DNA of 64,000 nt from Streptomyces sp. NRRL F-6492 (GCF_001280125.1 NZ_LGEG01000149.1:62001-126000), one strand, 5' to 3'. Shown: positions 48,904-59,955, counted from the first letter of the stretch. Made by a program: numbers and translations. Notes: a model not told the origin generated them from the letters alone.

Positions 48904-51363
48904 GTGACGACGTCCATCGAAGCAAGGATCGCCGAGGAGCTCGGCGTACGCGAGCGACAGGTGAGGGCAGCCGTCGAGCTCCTCGACGGCGGTTCGACCG
49001 TGCCGTTCATCGCGCGCTACCGCAAGGAAGCGACCGAGACGCTCGACGACGCGCAGCTGCGCACCCTGGAGGAGCGGCTGCGCTATCTGCGCGAGCTGGA
49101 GGACCGCCGGTCGGCGGTCCTCGACTCGGTGCGCGAGCAGGGCAGGCTGACGGAGGAGCTGGAGGCCCGGATCCGGGCCGCCGACACCAAGGCGCGCCTG
49201 GAGGACATCTACCTGCCCTTCAAGCCGAAGCGCCGGACCAAGGCGCAGATCGCCCGCGAGGCCGGTCTGGAGCCGCTGGCGGAGGGGCTGCTCGCGGATC
49301 CGTCCGTGGAGCCGTCGGCGTCCGCGGCGGGCTTCGTGGACCCGGACAGGGGCGTCGCGGACGCGGCGGCGGCCCTGGAGGGCGCGCGGGCGATCCTCGC
49401 GGAGAAGTTCTCCGAGGACGCCGACCTCATCGGCGAGCTGCGCGAGCGCATGTGGGGCCGGGGCCGCCTGGTGTCGAAGGTCCGCGAGGGCAAAGGCGAC
49501 AGCAAAGAGGGGCCCGGGGCGAAGTTCGCGGACTACTTCGACTTCGCGGAGCCGTTCACGGCGCTCCCCTCGCACCGGGTGCTCGCCATGCTGCGCGGCG
49601 AGAAGGAGGACGTGCTCGCCCTGGAGCTGGAGCCGGAGGAGCCCGTCGAGGGCCCTTCCTCGTACGAGGGGATCGTCGCGCACCGCTTCGGCGTCGCCGA
49701 CCGGGGGCGCCCCGGGGACAAGTGGCTCCAGGACACGGTCCGCTGGTCCTGGCGGACCCGGATCCTGGTCCACCTCGGGATCGACCTGCGGCTGCGGCTG
49801 CGGACGGCCGCCGAGGACGAGGCGGTCCGGGTCTTCGCGGCGAACCTGCGCGACCTGCTGCTCGCCGCCCCGGCCGGCACCCGGGCGACCCTGGGCCTCG
49901 ACCCCGGTTTCCGTACGGGCGTGAAGGTCGCCGTCGTCGACGCGACCGGCAAGGTCGTGGCCACCGACACGATCTACCCCCACGTCCCCGCCAACAAGTG
50001 GGACCAGGCCCTGGCGGCGCTCGCGCGGCTCGCGAAGGAGCACGCGGTCGAGCTGGTCGCGATCGGCAACGGCACGGCCTCCCGCGAGACCGACCGGCTG
50101 GCGACCGAACTCATCGCCAAGCACCCCGAGTTGAACCTGACCAAGGTGATGGTCTCGGAGGCCGGCGCCTCGGTCTACTCGGCCTCCGCGTTCGCCTCGC
50201 AGGAACTCCCGGGCCTGGACGTGTCGTTGCGCGGCGCCGTCTCCATCGCCCGGCGGCTCCAGGACCCGCTGGCGGAGCTGGTGAAGATCGACCCGAAGTC
50301 GATCGGCGTCGGCCAGTACCAGCACGACCTCGCCGAGGTGAAGCTCTCGCGCTCGCTGGACGCGGTGGTCGAGGACTGTGTGAACGGCGTCGGCGTGGAC
50401 GTCAACACCGCCTCCGCGCCGCTCCTTTCGCGCGTCTCCGGCATCAGCTCCGGTCTCGCGGAGAACATCGTCGCGCACCGGGACGCCAACGGTCCCTTCC
50501 GCTCCCGCAGGGCGCTCAAGGACGTGGCCCGGCTCGGCCCGAAGGCGTACGAGCAGTGCGCGGGCTTCCTGCGCATCCGGGGCGGCGAGGACCCGCTGGA
50601 CGCCTCCTCCGTGCACCCGGAGGCGTACCCGGTGGTGCGCCGGATGGCGAAGACGACGGGCGGCGAGGTCGCGGCGCTGATCGGCGACACGGGCACGCTG
50701 CGCTCGCTGCGGGCGGGCGACTTCGTGGACGAGACCTTCGGTCTGCCGACGGTGACGGACATCCTCCGCGAGCTGGAGAAGCCGGGCCGCGACCCGCGTC
50801 CGGCGTTCCGGACGGCCACCTTCAAGGACGGCGTCGAGAAGATCGGCGACCTGGCGTCCGGGATGGTCCTGGAGGGCGTCGTCACCAACGTGGCGGCGTT
50901 CGGGGCGTTCGTGGACGTCGGCGTGCACCAGGACGGGCTGGTGCACGTGTCCGCGATGTCGAAGACCTTCGTGAAGGACCCGCGCGACGTGGTGAAGCCC
51001 GGCGACGTGGTGAAGGTGAAGGTCCTCGACGTGGACGTCCCGCGCAAGCGGATCTCGCTGACGCTGCGGCTCGACGACGAGCCGGGCGCGGACGCGGCGG
51101 GCGGCGCCCCCCGGCGCGAGCGGGGCGACCGGGGCAACCAGGGCGACCGGGGCGAGCGCTCCGGCAGGCCGCCGCAGCAGCGGCAGGGCGGCGGCGGCGG
51201 TCGCCGGGCCGAGCGCGGAGACCGGGGCGACCGGGGCGACCGGGGCGACCGGGGCGGCAACGGCCGGGACCGGGGCGCGGCCCCCGCTCCCGCCAACAGC
51301 GCGATGGCAGACGCCCTCCGCAAGGCGGGCCTGCTGGGCGAGGGCGGCGGCAAGCGGCGATAG
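48904..51363 (+). CDS. tex: Tex family RNA-binding transcription accessory protein
   Basis: 819 residues from GTG 48904. Tex N-terminal helical region ([21 protein letters not shown]), YqgF-like RNase H fold ([18 protein letters not shown]), helix-hairpin-helix region ([27 protein letters not shown]) and S1 domain near 640-710 ([34 protein letters not shown]). A low-complexity Arg-Gly-Asp-rich tail of about 90 residues follows, ending in a short conserved [11 protein letters not shown]. Binds RNA and affects transcription and toxin expression in other bacteria. Confidence 0.95.
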   Translation: MTTSIEARIAEELGVRERQVRAAVELLDGGSTVPFIARYRKEATETLDDAQLRTLEERLRYLRELEDRRSAVLDSVREQGRLTEELEARIRAADTKARLEDIYLPFKPKRRTKAQIAREAGLEPLAEGLLADPSVEPSASAAGFVDPDRGVADAAAALEGARAILAEKFSEDADLIGELRERMWGRGRLVSKVREGKGDSKEGPGAKFADYFDFAEPFTALPSHRVLAMLRGEKEDVLALELEPEEPVEGPSSYEGIVAHRFGVADRGRPGDKWLQDTVRWSWRTRILVHLGIDLRLRLRTAAEDEAVRVFAANLRDLLLAAPAGTRATLGLDPGFRTGVKVAVVDATGKVVATDTIYPHVPANKWDQALAALARLAKEHAVELVAIGNGTASRETDRLATELIAKHPELNLTKVMVSEAGASVYSASAFASQELPGLDVSLRGAVSIARRLQDPLAELVKIDPKSIGVGQYQHDLAEVKLSRSLDAVVEDCVNGVGVDVNTASAPLLSRVSGISSGLAENIVAHRDANGPFRSRRALKDVARLGPKAYEQCAGFLRIRGGEDPLDASSVHPEAYPVVRRMAKTTGGEVAALIGDTGTLRSLRAGDFVDETFGLPTVTDILRELEKPGRDPRPAFRTATFKDGVEKIGDLASGMVLEGVVTNVAAFGAFVDVGVHQDGLVHVSAMSKTFVKDPRDVVKPGDVVKVKVLDVDVPRKRISLTLRLDDEPGADAAGGAPRRERGDRGNQGDRGERSGRPPQQRQGGGGGRRAERGDRGDRGDRGDRGGNGRDRGAAPAPANSAMADALRKAGLLGEGGGKRR

Positions 51364-51383
51364 CGCCCGCCGGGGGGAGGGCG

Positions 51384-51788
51384 TTACGGCAGGAAGCGCA
51401 GGGCCCAGTCGGCGCGGTGGGCGACGGCGAGGTCGTCGTCCTCCGTCAGGGGCTGGAGGAGGCCGCGGGCCGTCTGCGGGTCCGCCTGGACCAGGTCGAC
51501 GATCTCGGCGGCCAGGCCGTCCTGGTCGTCGCCCAGGTCGACGGCGGAGGCCCGCACCAGGACCGGGAGGCTGCCGGTGCCGCCGACGCCCGCGACGACG
51601 CCGCCGAGCAGCTCGCGGGCGTAGCCGTTGCGCTCCTCGACCGCCCGGTCGAGCCCGGCCTCCAGACGCGGCAGCAGCTCCGGGCCGCCCGTCGCCGCGA
51701 TCTCGTCGGCGAGGTCGATCGTCGCGTCGACGTCCGCGTCGAGGTCGTCCAGCATCGCGAGGAGCCGGGTGATGCCGTCGTCGGTCAT
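51384..51788 (-). CDS. Hypothetical acidic helical protein
   Basis: 134 residues, rich in Asp/Leu/Ala with helical-repeat character (HEAT-like: ATGGPELLPRLEAGLDRAVEERNGYARELLGG). No known family. AGGAGG precedes the ATG. Its end lies 20 nt from the tex stop (convergent). 125 nt downstream of the ABC-F gene on the same strand. Confidence 0.7.
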   Translation of the reverse strand: MTDDGITRLLAMLDDLDADVDATIDLADEIAATGGPELLPRLEAGLDRAVEERNGYARELLGGVVAGVGGTGSLPVLVRASAVDLGDDQDGLAAEIVDLVQADPQTARGLLQPLTEDDDLAVAHRADWALRFLP

Positions 51789-51913
51789 GTGGTGCCTCCT
51801 GAAGAGTGCCGTCCGCGGGGACGGGGCCGGCCGCGCCCCGCGGAGAGCGGTGTCCGTACAGTTCACGGCCCGGGTCGCGGCCGTGCAAGGCGGCGGCCCG
51901 GGCCGGGGGCGTC

Positions 51914-53551
51914 TCAGAGTTCGGTGACCCGGCCGTCCGCGACCCGGACGCGGCGGGTGGTGCGGACGGCGTCGAGCATGCGCCGGTCGTGGGTGACGAG
52001 CAGCAGCGTGCCGGTGTACGAGTCGAGGGCGGACTCCAGCTGTTCGATCGCCGGGAGGTCCAGGTGGTTGGTCGGCTCGTCGAGGACCAGCAGGTTCACG
52101 CCCCGGCCCTGGAGCAGCGCGAGCGCGGCCCGGGTCCGCTCGCCCGGCGAGAGGGTGGTGGCGGGCCGCAGCACGTGGACGGCCTTCAGGCCGAACTTGG
52201 CGAGCAGGGTCCGGACCTCGGCGGGCTCGGTGTCGAGCACGGCCGCGCAGAACGCCTCCAGGAGCGTCTCGGTGCCGTGGAACAGCTTGCGGGCCTGGTC
52301 GACCTCGCCGACGACGACGCCCGAGCCGAGCGAGGCGTCGCCGGAGTCCAGCGGGAGGCGGCCGAGGAGGGCGGCGAGCAGCGTCGACTTCCCGGCCCCG
52401 TTGGCGCCGGTGACGGCGACCCGGTCGGCCCAGTCGATCTGGAGGGTGACGGGGCCGAAGGAGAAGTCGCCCCGCTTCACCTCGGCCTCGCGCAGGGTCG
52501 CGACGACCGAGCCGGAGCGCGGCGCGGCGGCGATCTCCATGCGCAGCTCCCACTCCTTGCGGGGCTCGTCGACGACGTCGAGGCGTTCGATCATGCGCTG
52601 GGTCTGCCGGGCCTTCGCGGCCTGCTTCTCGCTGGCCTCGCTGCGGGCGTTGCGGCCGAGCTTGTCGCCGTCGGTGGCCTTGCGGCGGGCGTTCCTGACG
52701 CCCTTGTCCATCCAGGAGCGCTGCATGTGGCCGCGGGCCTCCAGGGCCGCCTTCCGGCCGGCGTACTCCTCGAACTCCTCGCGCGCGTGGCGGCGGGCGG
52801 TCTCCCGCTCCTCCAGGTAGGCCTCGTAGCCGCCGCCGTACAGGGTGATCTGCTGCTGGGCGAGGTCGAGTTCGAGGACCTTGGTGACGGTGCGGGTGAG
52901 GAACTCGCGGTCGTGGCTGACGACGACCGTCCCGGCGCGCAGCCCCTTCACGAAGGCTTCCAGGCGCTCCAGGCCTTCGAGGTCGAGGTCGTTGGTGGGC
53001 TCGTCGAGCAGGAAGACGTCGTAGCGGGAGAGGAGGAGGGAGGCGAGGCCGGCGCGGGCGGCCTGGCCGCCGGAGAGGGAGGTCATCGGCTGGTCGAGGC
53101 CGACGGTGAGCCCGAGGGAGCCCGCGACCTCCTCGGCGCGCTCGTCGAGGTCGGCGCCGCCGAGGTTCAGCCAGCGCTCCAGGCTGACGGCGTACGCGTC
53201 GTCGGCGCCGGGGGTGCCGTCGACGAGGCCCTGGGTGGCCTCGTCCATCGCGGTCTGGGCGGCGTCGACGCCGGTGCGCCGGGCGAGGAACTCCCGCACG
53301 GTCTCCCCCGCGCGCCGCTCGGGCTCCTGGGGGAGGTGGCCGACGGAGGCGGTGGGCGGGGAGAGCCGCAGCTCGCCCTCCTCCGGGGCGTCGAGCCCGG
53401 CGAGCAGCCGCAGCAGGGTCGACTTGCCGGCGCCGTTGACGCCGACGAGGCCGATGACGTCGCCGGGGGCGACGACGAGGTCGAGCTGGGCGAAGAGGGT
53501 GCGCTCGCCGTGGCCGGCGGCGAGGTCCTTGGCGACGAGGGTTGCAGTCAT
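51914..53551 (-). CDS. ABC-F family ATPase
   Basis: 545 residues, two ABC domains without membrane helices. Walker A motifs GVNGAGKST (about 38-46) and GANGAGKST (about 380); signatures LSGGQ and LSPGE; Walker B LLDEPTNDLDL and VLDEPTNHLDL. The linker (about 240-310) is charged and helical (ARRHAREEFEEYAGRKAALEARG). ABC-F proteins act on the ribosome as translation factors or antibiotic-resistance proteins. Which one this is cannot be told; no antibiotic cluster adjoins. Confidence 0.94.
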   Translation of the reverse strand: MTATLVAKDLAAGHGERTLFAQLDLVVAPGDVIGLVGVNGAGKSTLLRLLAGLDAPEEGELRLSPPTASVGHLPQEPERRAGETVREFLARRTGVDAAQTAMDEATQGLVDGTPGADDAYAVSLERWLNLGGADLDERAEEVAGSLGLTVGLDQPMTSLSGGQAARAGLASLLLSRYDVFLLDEPTNDLDLEGLERLEAFVKGLRAGTVVVSHDREFLTRTVTKVLELDLAQQQITLYGGGYEAYLEERETARRHAREEFEEYAGRKAALEARGHMQRSWMDKGVRNARRKATDGDKLGRNARSEASEKQAAKARQTQRMIERLDVVDEPRKEWELRMEIAAAPRSGSVVATLREAEVKRGDFSFGPVTLQIDWADRVAVTGANGAGKSTLLAALLGRLPLDSGDASLGSGVVVGEVDQARKLFHGTETLLEAFCAAVLDTEPAEVRTLLAKFGLKAVHVLRPATTLSPGERTRAALALLQGRGVNLLVLDEPTNHLDLPAIEQLESALDSYTGTLLLVTHDRRMLDAVRTTRRVRVADGRVTEL

Positions 53552-53618
53552 CAGGGGACGAATCCTAGGCGACGGGAGGATCCGTCGAGGGGGCCGGGGC
53601 GCCGGTGGCCGTCCCCGG

Positions 53619-54134
53619 TCAGCCGCGGGCGGCGCCCACCGGGACGGGGGCGGCGGCCCCCTCCCGGGATCCGCCGAGGAGCCGGAGGAGGACGGCCCGG
53701 TAGGCGGCGCCGTGGAAGCGGTACGGGCCGGTGCCGGGGTAGCCGTCGCGCGCCGGGTCGACGGCGGGGCCGGTCCACCAGGCGAAGTCGCGCCAGACGA
53801 CGTCGTCGCCGTCGCGCTCGACGACGGCCGTGACGGCTCCGCAGCCGGGGTCCTCGCAGTCGGGACAGGAGTGGATCACGTACCGGCCGCCGGGGAGGCC
53901 GTGACCGCCGGTGCCGACGTCGGAGTCCGCGCGGGCGCGGGCGCAGGCGTCGAGGAGGCGGCGGACGTGGGCGGTCCGGAGGACGGGCGGGAGGTCGGAC
54001 GCCAGGGGGGAGACCGTGTCCGCGCCGTCGGTCTCGTCGAGCCGGTGGAGCAGCGGCCTGCCGTCGACCAGGAGGTCGGTGGGGGCGGCGGGGGTCGCGG
54101 GGGTGAGGTCGAGGCTGGTGTACGCGGACGGCAT
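53619..54134 (-). CDS. Conserved hypothetical protein with CxxC-type motif
   Basis: 171 residues. Centre contains YVIHSCPDCEDPGCGAVTA, with three Cys that could bind a metal, followed by VVERDGDDVVWRDFAWW. I recall related actinobacterial proteins but no function. Start ATG 54134 chosen at the first Met of the conserved frame. Upstream 54135-54288 shows no further gene. Confidence 0.65.
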   Translation of the reverse strand: MPSAYTSLDLTPATPAAPTDLLVDGRPLLHRLDETDGADTVSPLASDLPPVLRTAHVRRLLDACARARADSDVGTGGHGLPGGRYVIHSCPDCEDPGCGAVTAVVERDGDDVVWRDFAWWTGPAVDPARDGYPGTGPYRFHGAAYRAVLLRLLGGSREGAAAPVPVGAARG

Positions 54135-54288
54135 GCTCCGAGTATTTCCGCGCGGACGGGCCCGTTCCATGGCTGATCCGTCCCGGAAATGTCCCGGTCC
54201 GGGTACGAGGGCCGACGCGGGCCCGGCACCCGCTCCGGGCCGGGCGCCGGACCTCGGGCACCGAGCGTGCCGGGCGTCCCGGAAACGG

Positions 54289-54331
54289 CCACGGGGCGGT
54301 TGCCGTCCTTGCGAACGGCAACCACCCCGTG
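54289..54331 (-). terminator. Terminator after the small secreted protein gene
   Basis: Long stem: GGTTGCCGT pairs with ACGGCAACC, extended by CACGGGG / CCCCGTG with one bulge; 8-nt loop CCTTGCGA. Directly follows the stop at 54337. Confidence 0.8.
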
Positions 54332-54336
54332 AGGTG

Positions 54337-54639
54337 TTACTTGCCGAACGGCGGGCGGGAGGTGTTGCCCGCGTCGGCGCACCGGCGGGCGCGCTTCTCC
54401 AGGGCCTCGGCCTTGGCGACGGCCCTCTCGGCCTCCGCCGGGGCACCGAGGCGCTTGAGCTGGGCGGCGCGGTCGCGCTCCTTGCGGGCATCGGCCTTCA
54501 GCTCGCCGATGTCGCAGGTGACGGCGCCGGCGGCCGCGGGCTCGGCGGTCGCCGTCTGACCGGCCGGCACGCCACCGGCCGGCAGGGTGGCGGCAAGCAG
54601 GGCGGGCAGGAAGCGGCGCGCGGTCGTGAGGGGGCGCAT
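54337..54639 (-). CDS. Small secreted hypothetical protein
   Basis: 100 residues. Signal peptide RPLTTARRFLPALLAATLPAGG with possible cleavage near residue 32. The mature part has two Cys (CDIGELKADA and ARRCADAG) that may form a disulfide around a charged helical hairpin. Family unknown. GGAGAA before the ATG. Confidence 0.7.
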   Translation of the reverse strand: MRPLTTARRFLPALLAATLPAGGVPAGQTATAEPAAAGAVTCDIGELKADARKERDRAAQLKRLGAPAEAERAVAKAEALEKRARRCADAGNTSRPPFGK

Positions 54640-54757
54640 GGTGATTCTCCGACTTCCCGGCCAGGACAACCCGTTCGAGGCATGGCCGGCACCAGCAAGT
54701 GACTTTGCTCCAGCAAATAAGTGAATCACGTCAAGGGCCCCCGGTCCCACAGGGTCG

Positions 54758-56071
54758 TCAACACTCCTCCACGGGACTCCCACTGACGAGGTGGTAGGCG
54801 GCCCGCTCGTCGAGCAGCAGGGGCACGAGCGCGCGCTGCGACTGCCGCAGCGGTACGAACGCCCCGGCGCCCTCCCGTCGTACGGTGACGCCGTGCAGGG
54901 CGAGTTCGTCGCCGGCCTCGGCGTACTGCGCGGCGTCCAGGCGGTAGCCGCACGGCGGGTCGGCGAGGATCTCCTCCGGCTCCGGCGGGTCGTTGTCGGC
55001 GCCGCCGAGGAAGACCGGGCCCCGGTCGGCGAAGCCGGTGAGCCGGGCGCGGGCGGTGGCCGCCGCCAGGGGGCCGCGCCGCTCGTCGAGGTAGGCGAAC
55101 ATCCCCTTCAGGGCGGCGTGCTGGGTGGCGACCCGGCGCCGGTGGTTGCGGGACGGGTCGTCCTTCTCGTCCCGGTCGAGCGCGTCCACCCGGGTCTCGA
55201 CGAGCAGGCCGGCCGCGTGCTTGATGCCGGCCGTGTTGCGCAGGATCCGCTCCTGGCCGTCGCCCGCGACCTGGCGGACCGGCTCGCCGGTGAGCGGGTC
55301 GGTCCAGATGCCGTAGATCCCGGTGCTGTGTCCGGCGCGTCCGGCGGCGGGGCGGACGTACGCCTCCGAGAGCGTCCGGGACTCGTCGTGGACGTGCGGG
55401 TCGGCGTCGAGGCTGCGGGGCCAGAGCGCGAGCAGGTCCTTCTCGTAGTACCGGGGGGTGGCGCCGTACTCGTGCAGGTCGTACACGAGCCGGGGGCGCC
55501 GGTCGCGGAGGACGGCGGCGACCGCGCGCGCCTCGGCGGTGCGCAGGGCGAGGTGGTCGCGGTTGACGTCGACGCCGTCGGCGTTGCCCCGGGTGTCGGC
55601 CTCCCGGCCGTCGGGGTTCGCGGTCGGGACGACCAGGAGGGCGGTGCGGTCGAGGAGGCGGCGGGTCTCCGGGTCCCGGGCGAACGCGAGGTCGCGCACC
55701 GTGCTCAGGCAGGCCTCGCGGCCCGCGGGCTCGTCGCCGTGCTGGCTGCACACCAGGAGCACGGTGGTGGCGGCCCGGGGCGCGCCGAGGGTGACGAGCC
55801 GGAGCGGGCGGCCCTGCGCGGTGGTGCCGATCTCGCGCAGCGACACCCGGTCGCCGGCCCGGTCGACGGCCGCGAGGAAGTCCCGCTCCTCGGCCTCGGT
55901 GGTCCACCGGGCGCCCCGGCTCGTCTCGAAGCCGGTGCGCGGCGGCGGCTGCGCGGGGGCGCTGCCGGCCGTCTCGGCGGGGACGGTGACGAGCGGCAGG
56001 GCGAGGGCGGCGGCGCCCGCCACGAGGGCGAGCGCGCGCCGTGAACTCCGCCGTGCGGTACGGGTCCTCAT
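54758..56071 (-). CDS. Secreted M14 family metallocarboxypeptidase
   Basis: 437 residues. Arg-rich signal peptide ([21 protein letters not shown]). Zinc motif [10 protein letters not shown] (H..E), substrate-binding [22 protein letters not shown], and third ligand His in DLHEYG. Trims C-terminal residues from extracellular peptides. ATG overlaps the stop of the upstream S15 peptidase (ATGA), so the two secreted peptidases are translationally coupled. Confidence 0.88.
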   Translation of the reverse strand: MRTRTARRSSRRALALVAGAAALALPLVTVPAETAGSAPAQPPPRTGFETSRGARWTTEAEERDFLAAVDRAGDRVSLREIGTTAQGRPLRLVTLGAPRAATTVLLVCSQHGDEPAGREACLSTVRDLAFARDPETRRLLDRTALLVVPTANPDGREADTRGNADGVDVNRDHLALRTAEARAVAAVLRDRRPRLVYDLHEYGATPRYYEKDLLALWPRSLDADPHVHDESRTLSEAYVRPAAGRAGHSTGIYGIWTDPLTGEPVRQVAGDGQERILRNTAGIKHAAGLLVETRVDALDRDEKDDPSRNHRRRVATQHAALKGMFAYLDERRGPLAAATARARLTGFADRGPVFLGGADNDPPEPEEILADPPCGYRLDAAQYAEAGDELALHGVTVRREGAGAFVPLRQSQRALVPLLLDERAAYHLVSGSPVEEC

Positions 56072-58095
56072 CGGGCGGCTCCCGCCCCGGGCAGGCGCGG
56101 ACCGGCGACGGCGGCCGGCGGCGCGGATCCGCCCGGCGGCAGGAGGGCGGACGGCGGCGCGGAGAGGGCCGGGGCCGGTCCCTTCGTGGCCCGGGCGAAG
56201 GCGCCCGCGCCGCCGACCAGCGGCAGCTCCGCCCGGGTGCGGGCGAGGTCCAGGGTGAGGGTCGGGGTGGTCGACGGCGGGTCGAGCAGGTCCCGGTCGG
56301 TGCCGCCGACGATCAGGGCGAGCCGGTGGCCGGCCGGGACGACGTGGTCGGCGGCGGCGAGGTCCAGGGTGAGGGTGTACGCCCTGCCGGGGGTCAGCGG
56401 GCGCCCCTTCCGGGGGTCGGCCCAGGTGCCGAGGTCCGCCCAGCCCCGGCTGACGACCGTGTGCGGGACGTCGGCGGTGCGGGCCTCGGTCTCCTTGAAG
56501 CAGGCGCTGTCGCCGGGGGTGCTCGCGCCCCAGCAGGTGCGGTGGGCGAGGGTGGTGATGCCCTCCCCCGCCGCCGCGTAGTCGCGGATGGTGGCGGGGC
56601 CGAGGTCGACCAGGACGGCGGAGAGGTGGGCGGTGGGGGTGGTCGGGGTGGCGGTGACCGTCACCCGGGAGGAGCCGGCGATCCGCAGGTCGCGGGAGAG
56701 CGGGCGGGTGACGAACCCGGCCTTCTCGGGGGTCGCGGTGTCGATCCGGGCCGCCCAGTCCAGCTCCCCGAGGGCCGGGTCGTCGGTGAAGGTCGCGGTG
56801 GAGCCGGGGGCGGCGGGGGCGCGGCCGAGGACGCCGGGGCCGGCGGCGGCGCCGGGGGCGGTGCGCAGGGTGGTGGTCGCGGTGCCGCGCGGCGGCCAGT
56901 GCCGGTCGGTGGTCCAGCGGTCCGGGGCGCGCTCGACGTCGGCGACGGGTTCGCGGTCGATGCCGTTGTCGTAGCCGAGGAGGTAGTGGTCGAACCAGCG
57001 GTGCAGGGTGCGGACCCAGTCGGCGCGCCGGAAGTCGAAGGGGTCGACGTGACCGGTCTGGGAGAGCCAGACCTTCCGCTCGACTCCGTGGGCGGCGAGC
57101 GCGTCCCACCACTTGCCGAACTGCCCGGCCCGTACGTTGAGGTCCTGCTGTCCGTGCACGGCGAAGACGCTGGCCCTGACCTTGCCGGCGTTCTTGACGT
57201 GGTCGCGCTCGCTCCAGGCGGCCGTCCAGTCGCCGCTGTAGGGGGTGGCGGCGGTGATGCGGTCCTGGACGGCGCCGCAGCGGGCCCGCGCGTCGGGGCT
57301 GTCGACGTAGTCGGAGAGCCAGCTCGGGTTGGCGTCGTAGAGCGGGGCGCCCTGGGAGTGGAAGTAGTCGTACCAGGAGGAGATCGCCCCGATGGGGACG
57401 ATCGTTTTCAGCCCTTCGACGCCGGTGGCGGCCACGCCGTTGGCGACGGTGCCGTCCCAGCTCTTGCCGATCATGCCGACGTCGCCGGTGCTCCAGCCGG
57501 TGGCGCGGGCCGGGGCCGTGCCGGTGCGGGTGGTGTAGCCGCGGGCGCGGCCGTTGAGCCAGTCGACGACGGCCTTGGCGGACCGCACGTCGGAGCGTCC
57601 GCCGACGTCGTCGCAGCCGTCGGAGCGGTTGGTCCCGGCGAGGTCGACGGCGACGAAGGCGTAGCCGCGCGGGACGAAGTAGTTGTCGTAGTACAGCGGG
57701 AACCGGACCGGCTTGCCGTCGGCGTCGTAGGTCTTCTTCTGGCTCTCGTTGCCGCGTCCGCAGCAGGCGTAGTACGGGCTGGCGTCCATGATCACCGGGA
57801 TTCTCCGCCCGGCCGCGGCGGGCTCCCGGGGCCGGACGACGTCGACGGCGACCCGGTCGGCGCGTCCGTCTCCGTCGCCGTCGAGTCCGGTGTCGACCCA
57901 GACGGACTCGCGGACGGCGTCGGCGTACGAGTGGACGGGGCGCGACTCGCGCACGGACCCGGCCGGGGGCGCGGCGGGGTCAGTCCGGGCGCCGGCCGGG
58001 GTGACGAGGGTCGCGAGCAGCGCGGCCGTGGCCGCCGCCACGAGGGTTCCGTACGGCGCTCGGGCTCCGCGGGTGATCCGCTTTCGCATCGGCAT
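56068..58095 (-). CDS. Secreted Xaa-Pro dipeptidyl-peptidase (S15 family)
   Basis: 675 residues. Signal peptide to about residue 36 ([15 protein letters not shown]). Catalytic Ser in [14 protein letters not shown], Asp in [12 protein letters not shown], His in [11 protein letters not shown]-terminal jelly-roll domain with [25 protein letters not shown]. Removes Xaa-Pro dipeptides from peptide N-termini outside the cell. Its stop overlaps the M14 gene start. Diverges from the M1 peptidase. Confidence 0.93.
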   Translation of the reverse strand: MPMRKRITRGARAPYGTLVAAATAALLATLVTPAGARTDPAAPPAGSVRESRPVHSYADAVRESVWVDTGLDGDGDGRADRVAVDVVRPREPAAAGRRIPVIMDASPYYACCGRGNESQKKTYDADGKPVRFPLYYDNYFVPRGYAFVAVDLAGTNRSDGCDDVGGRSDVRSAKAVVDWLNGRARGYTTRTGTAPARATGWSTGDVGMIGKSWDGTVANGVAATGVEGLKTIVPIGAISSWYDYFHSQGAPLYDANPSWLSDYVDSPDARARCGAVQDRITAATPYSGDWTAAWSERDHVKNAGKVRASVFAVHGQQDLNVRAGQFGKWWDALAAHGVERKVWLSQTGHVDPFDFRRADWVRTLHRWFDHYLLGYDNGIDREPVADVERAPDRWTTDRHWPPRGTATTTLRTAPGAAAGPGVLGRAPAAPGSTATFTDDPALGELDWAARIDTATPEKAGFVTRPLSRDLRIAGSSRVTVTATPTTPTAHLSAVLVDLGPATIRDYAAAGEGITTLAHRTCWGASTPGDSACFKETEARTADVPHTVVSRGWADLGTWADPRKGRPLTPGRAYTLTLDLAAADHVVPAGHRLALIVGGTDRDLLDPPSTTPTLTLDLARTRAELPLVGGAGAFARATKGPAPALSAPPSALLPPGGSAPPAAVAGPRLPGAGAAR

Positions 58096-58229
58096 GGGCG
58101 GGAACGTACCCCGGTCAACTCCCGTGCAAAAGAGCGCCGGAGGGAATCAGGGGTGATTCGGGGTGATCCCGGAGAGGGAGGGGTTCGTGTCGGCCGAATG
58201 GCGATCGTGTGACAGGAGGTCCTCTGGAC

Positions 58230-58259
58230 GTGACGGTCCGTCGGGGCCCTGAATAGGGT
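58230..58259 (+). promoter_or_regulatory. Promoter of the M1 peptidase gene
   Basis: GTGACG (58230-58235), 18-nt spacer, TAGGGT (58254-58259). Start of transcription expected near 58266, 55 nt before the GTG. Confidence 0.6.
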
Positions 58260-58320
58260 CGAGAGCAAGGACCGACGACCACCCGCGCGTCTTACGTTTC
58301 TTATGACTTGGGGAGCACCC

Positions 58321-59925
58321 GTGCACCGCAGAATCATCGTTCCGAGCGCCCTCGCGGCCTCCCTGATGCTGGCGATCCCGGCATCGGCGGCCGACTTCAC
58401 CCCCGGGGCCCCGGGCATCGGCGACTCCTACTACCCCGCCAGCGGCAACGGCGGCTACGACGTCTCGCACTACGACCTGCGCCTGAGGTACGAGCCCGCC
58501 ACGGACCTCCTGGAGGGCACGGCGACGATCCTCGCCACCACCAAGCAGAACCTGTCCCGGTTCAACCTCGACCTCGGCCTGAAGGTCAGTGAGGTCCGGG
58601 TGAACGGCCGGGTCGCGAAGTTCGCCGCGTCGGGCGACCACGAGCTGGAGGTCACCCCGGCCGTCCCGCTGGAGAAGAACAAGGAGGTCTCGGTGGTCGT
58701 CCGCTACGCGGGCAAGCCCTCCGAGTTCAAGGTCGACGGCTGGTCGGCCTGGGCCCGCACCCCGGACGGCGGTGTCGCCGCGCAGGAGCCGGACTCGGCC
58801 GTGTGGTGGTTCCCGTCCAACGACCACCCGCTGGACAAGGCCACCTTCGACGTCTCGGTCTCGGTGCCGGCCGGTCACCAGGCCATCAGCAACGGCGTGC
58901 TGCAGTCGCAGTCGACGGCGCTGGGCCGGACCCGTTTCAACTGGCGCTCCGACAAGCCGCAGGCGACGTATCTGGCCACGCTCGCCGTCGGGAAGTTCGA
59001 CATCACGACGGACCGGACGGCGAACGGGCTGCCGGTCCTCAACGCGTACAGCAAGGACCTGGGCGCCAACGCGGGCGCGGCGCGTGCCTCGATCGAGCGC
59101 ACGACCGAGGTGGCGGAGTGGCTGGAGACGGTCTTCGGGCCGTATCCCTTCAACTCGCTCGGCGGTTACGTGCCCAACGTGACCAGCGGCTTCGCCCTGG
59201 AGACGCAGACCCGGCCGTTCTACAGCCCGCGGCAGTTCGCCAACGGCGCGAACGTGTCGGTGGTCGTCCACGAGCTGGCGCACCAGTGGTACGGCGACAG
59301 CGTGTCCGTCCGGGACTGGAAGGACATCTGGATCAACGAGGGCTTCGCCCGCTACGGCCAGTGGCTGTGGTCGGAGAAGGAGGGCGAGGGCACGGCGCAG
59401 GAGCTGGCGGACTACGTGTACGCCCTGCGGGGTGCCGAGGACCCGTTCTGGACGGTGAAGCCGGGTGACCCGGGTCCGGAGAACCAGTTCCACGGCGCCG
59501 TCTACGACCGGGGCGCGCTGGCGCTCCAGGCGCTGCGCAACAAGGTCGGGGACGAGGCCTTCTTCGCGATCCTGAAGGGCTGGCCGAAGCAGTTCGCGTA
59601 TGGCAACGCGCGGGTGGCCGACTTCGTGCGGTACGCGGAGCGGGTCTCCGGCAAGCCGCTGGCCGAGCTGTTCGACACCTGGCTGTACCAGCCGTCGAAG
59701 CCGGCCGCGTCCGCCGCCGGAGCGGCCGGCGTGTCCGCCCCGACGGCCGCGGAGACCAGGGCCAGGGCCGGAGCCGGGGCGAGGACCGGGGCGAAGGCGG
59801 CGACGGCCGGGGAGAAGGCGAAGGCCGCCGCGAAGCCGGTGCAGCCGAAGTCGTGGAAGAAGATCGCGGCGACGAACACGGTCCACGAGCGCGACCACGG
59901 GCACGAGGGTCACGGCGGTCACTGA
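58321..59925 (+). CDS. Secreted M1 family metallopeptidase (short form)
   Basis: 534 residues. Signal peptide ends ASAAD near residue 25. Zinc motif HELAHQW with H317, E318 and H321, and the third ligand E340 in WINEGFA. The large C-terminal HEAT domain of classical aminopeptidase N is missing, as in other short actinobacterial M1 enzymes. An Ala/Lys-rich stretch and a His-rich end (HERDHGHEGHGGH) follow residue 460. GTG 58321 is preceded by GGGGAG. Confidence 0.93.
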   Translation: MHRRIIVPSALAASLMLAIPASAADFTPGAPGIGDSYYPASGNGGYDVSHYDLRLRYEPATDLLEGTATILATTKQNLSRFNLDLGLKVSEVRVNGRVAKFAASGDHELEVTPAVPLEKNKEVSVVVRYAGKPSEFKVDGWSAWARTPDGGVAAQEPDSAVWWFPSNDHPLDKATFDVSVSVPAGHQAISNGVLQSQSTALGRTRFNWRSDKPQATYLATLAVGKFDITTDRTANGLPVLNAYSKDLGANAGAARASIERTTEVAEWLETVFGPYPFNSLGGYVPNVTSGFALETQTRPFYSPRQFANGANVSVVVHELAHQWYGDSVSVRDWKDIWINEGFARYGQWLWSEKEGEGTAQELADYVYALRGAEDPFWTVKPGDPGPENQFHGAVYDRGALALQALRNKVGDEAFFAILKGWPKQFAYGNARVADFVRYAERVSGKPLAELFDTWLYQPSKPAASAAGAAGVSAPTAAETRARAGAGARTGAKAATAGEKAKAAAKPVQPKSWKKIAATNTVHERDHGHEGHGGH

Positions 59926-59955
59926 GCCGTGCGGTGAGCCTCCGGGGGCCGTCCG

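Noticed and set aside
51110..51290. Regular GGGGCGACC repeats that could be taken for a CRISPR or satellite
   Set aside because: They are in frame within tex and encode its Arg-Gly-Asp tail; no spacers of constant length.
47671..51888. Very long minus-strand open frame (about 1,400 codons) opposite tex
   Set aside because: It mirrors third-position GC bias of tex and neighbours, has no domain pattern, and tex itself is a clear conserved protein.
48153..52820. Plus-strand open frame of about 1,550 codons across the SCO6745-type gene, tex and the ABC-F gene
   Set aside because: Out of frame with tex, composed of Arg/Gly/Pro low-complexity sequence, and overlaps three convincing genes.
51914..53551. 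Antibiotic resistance determinant (ABC-F)
   Set aside because: Housekeeping-type ABC-F proteins look alike, and no biosynthetic or resistance neighbours support the claim.
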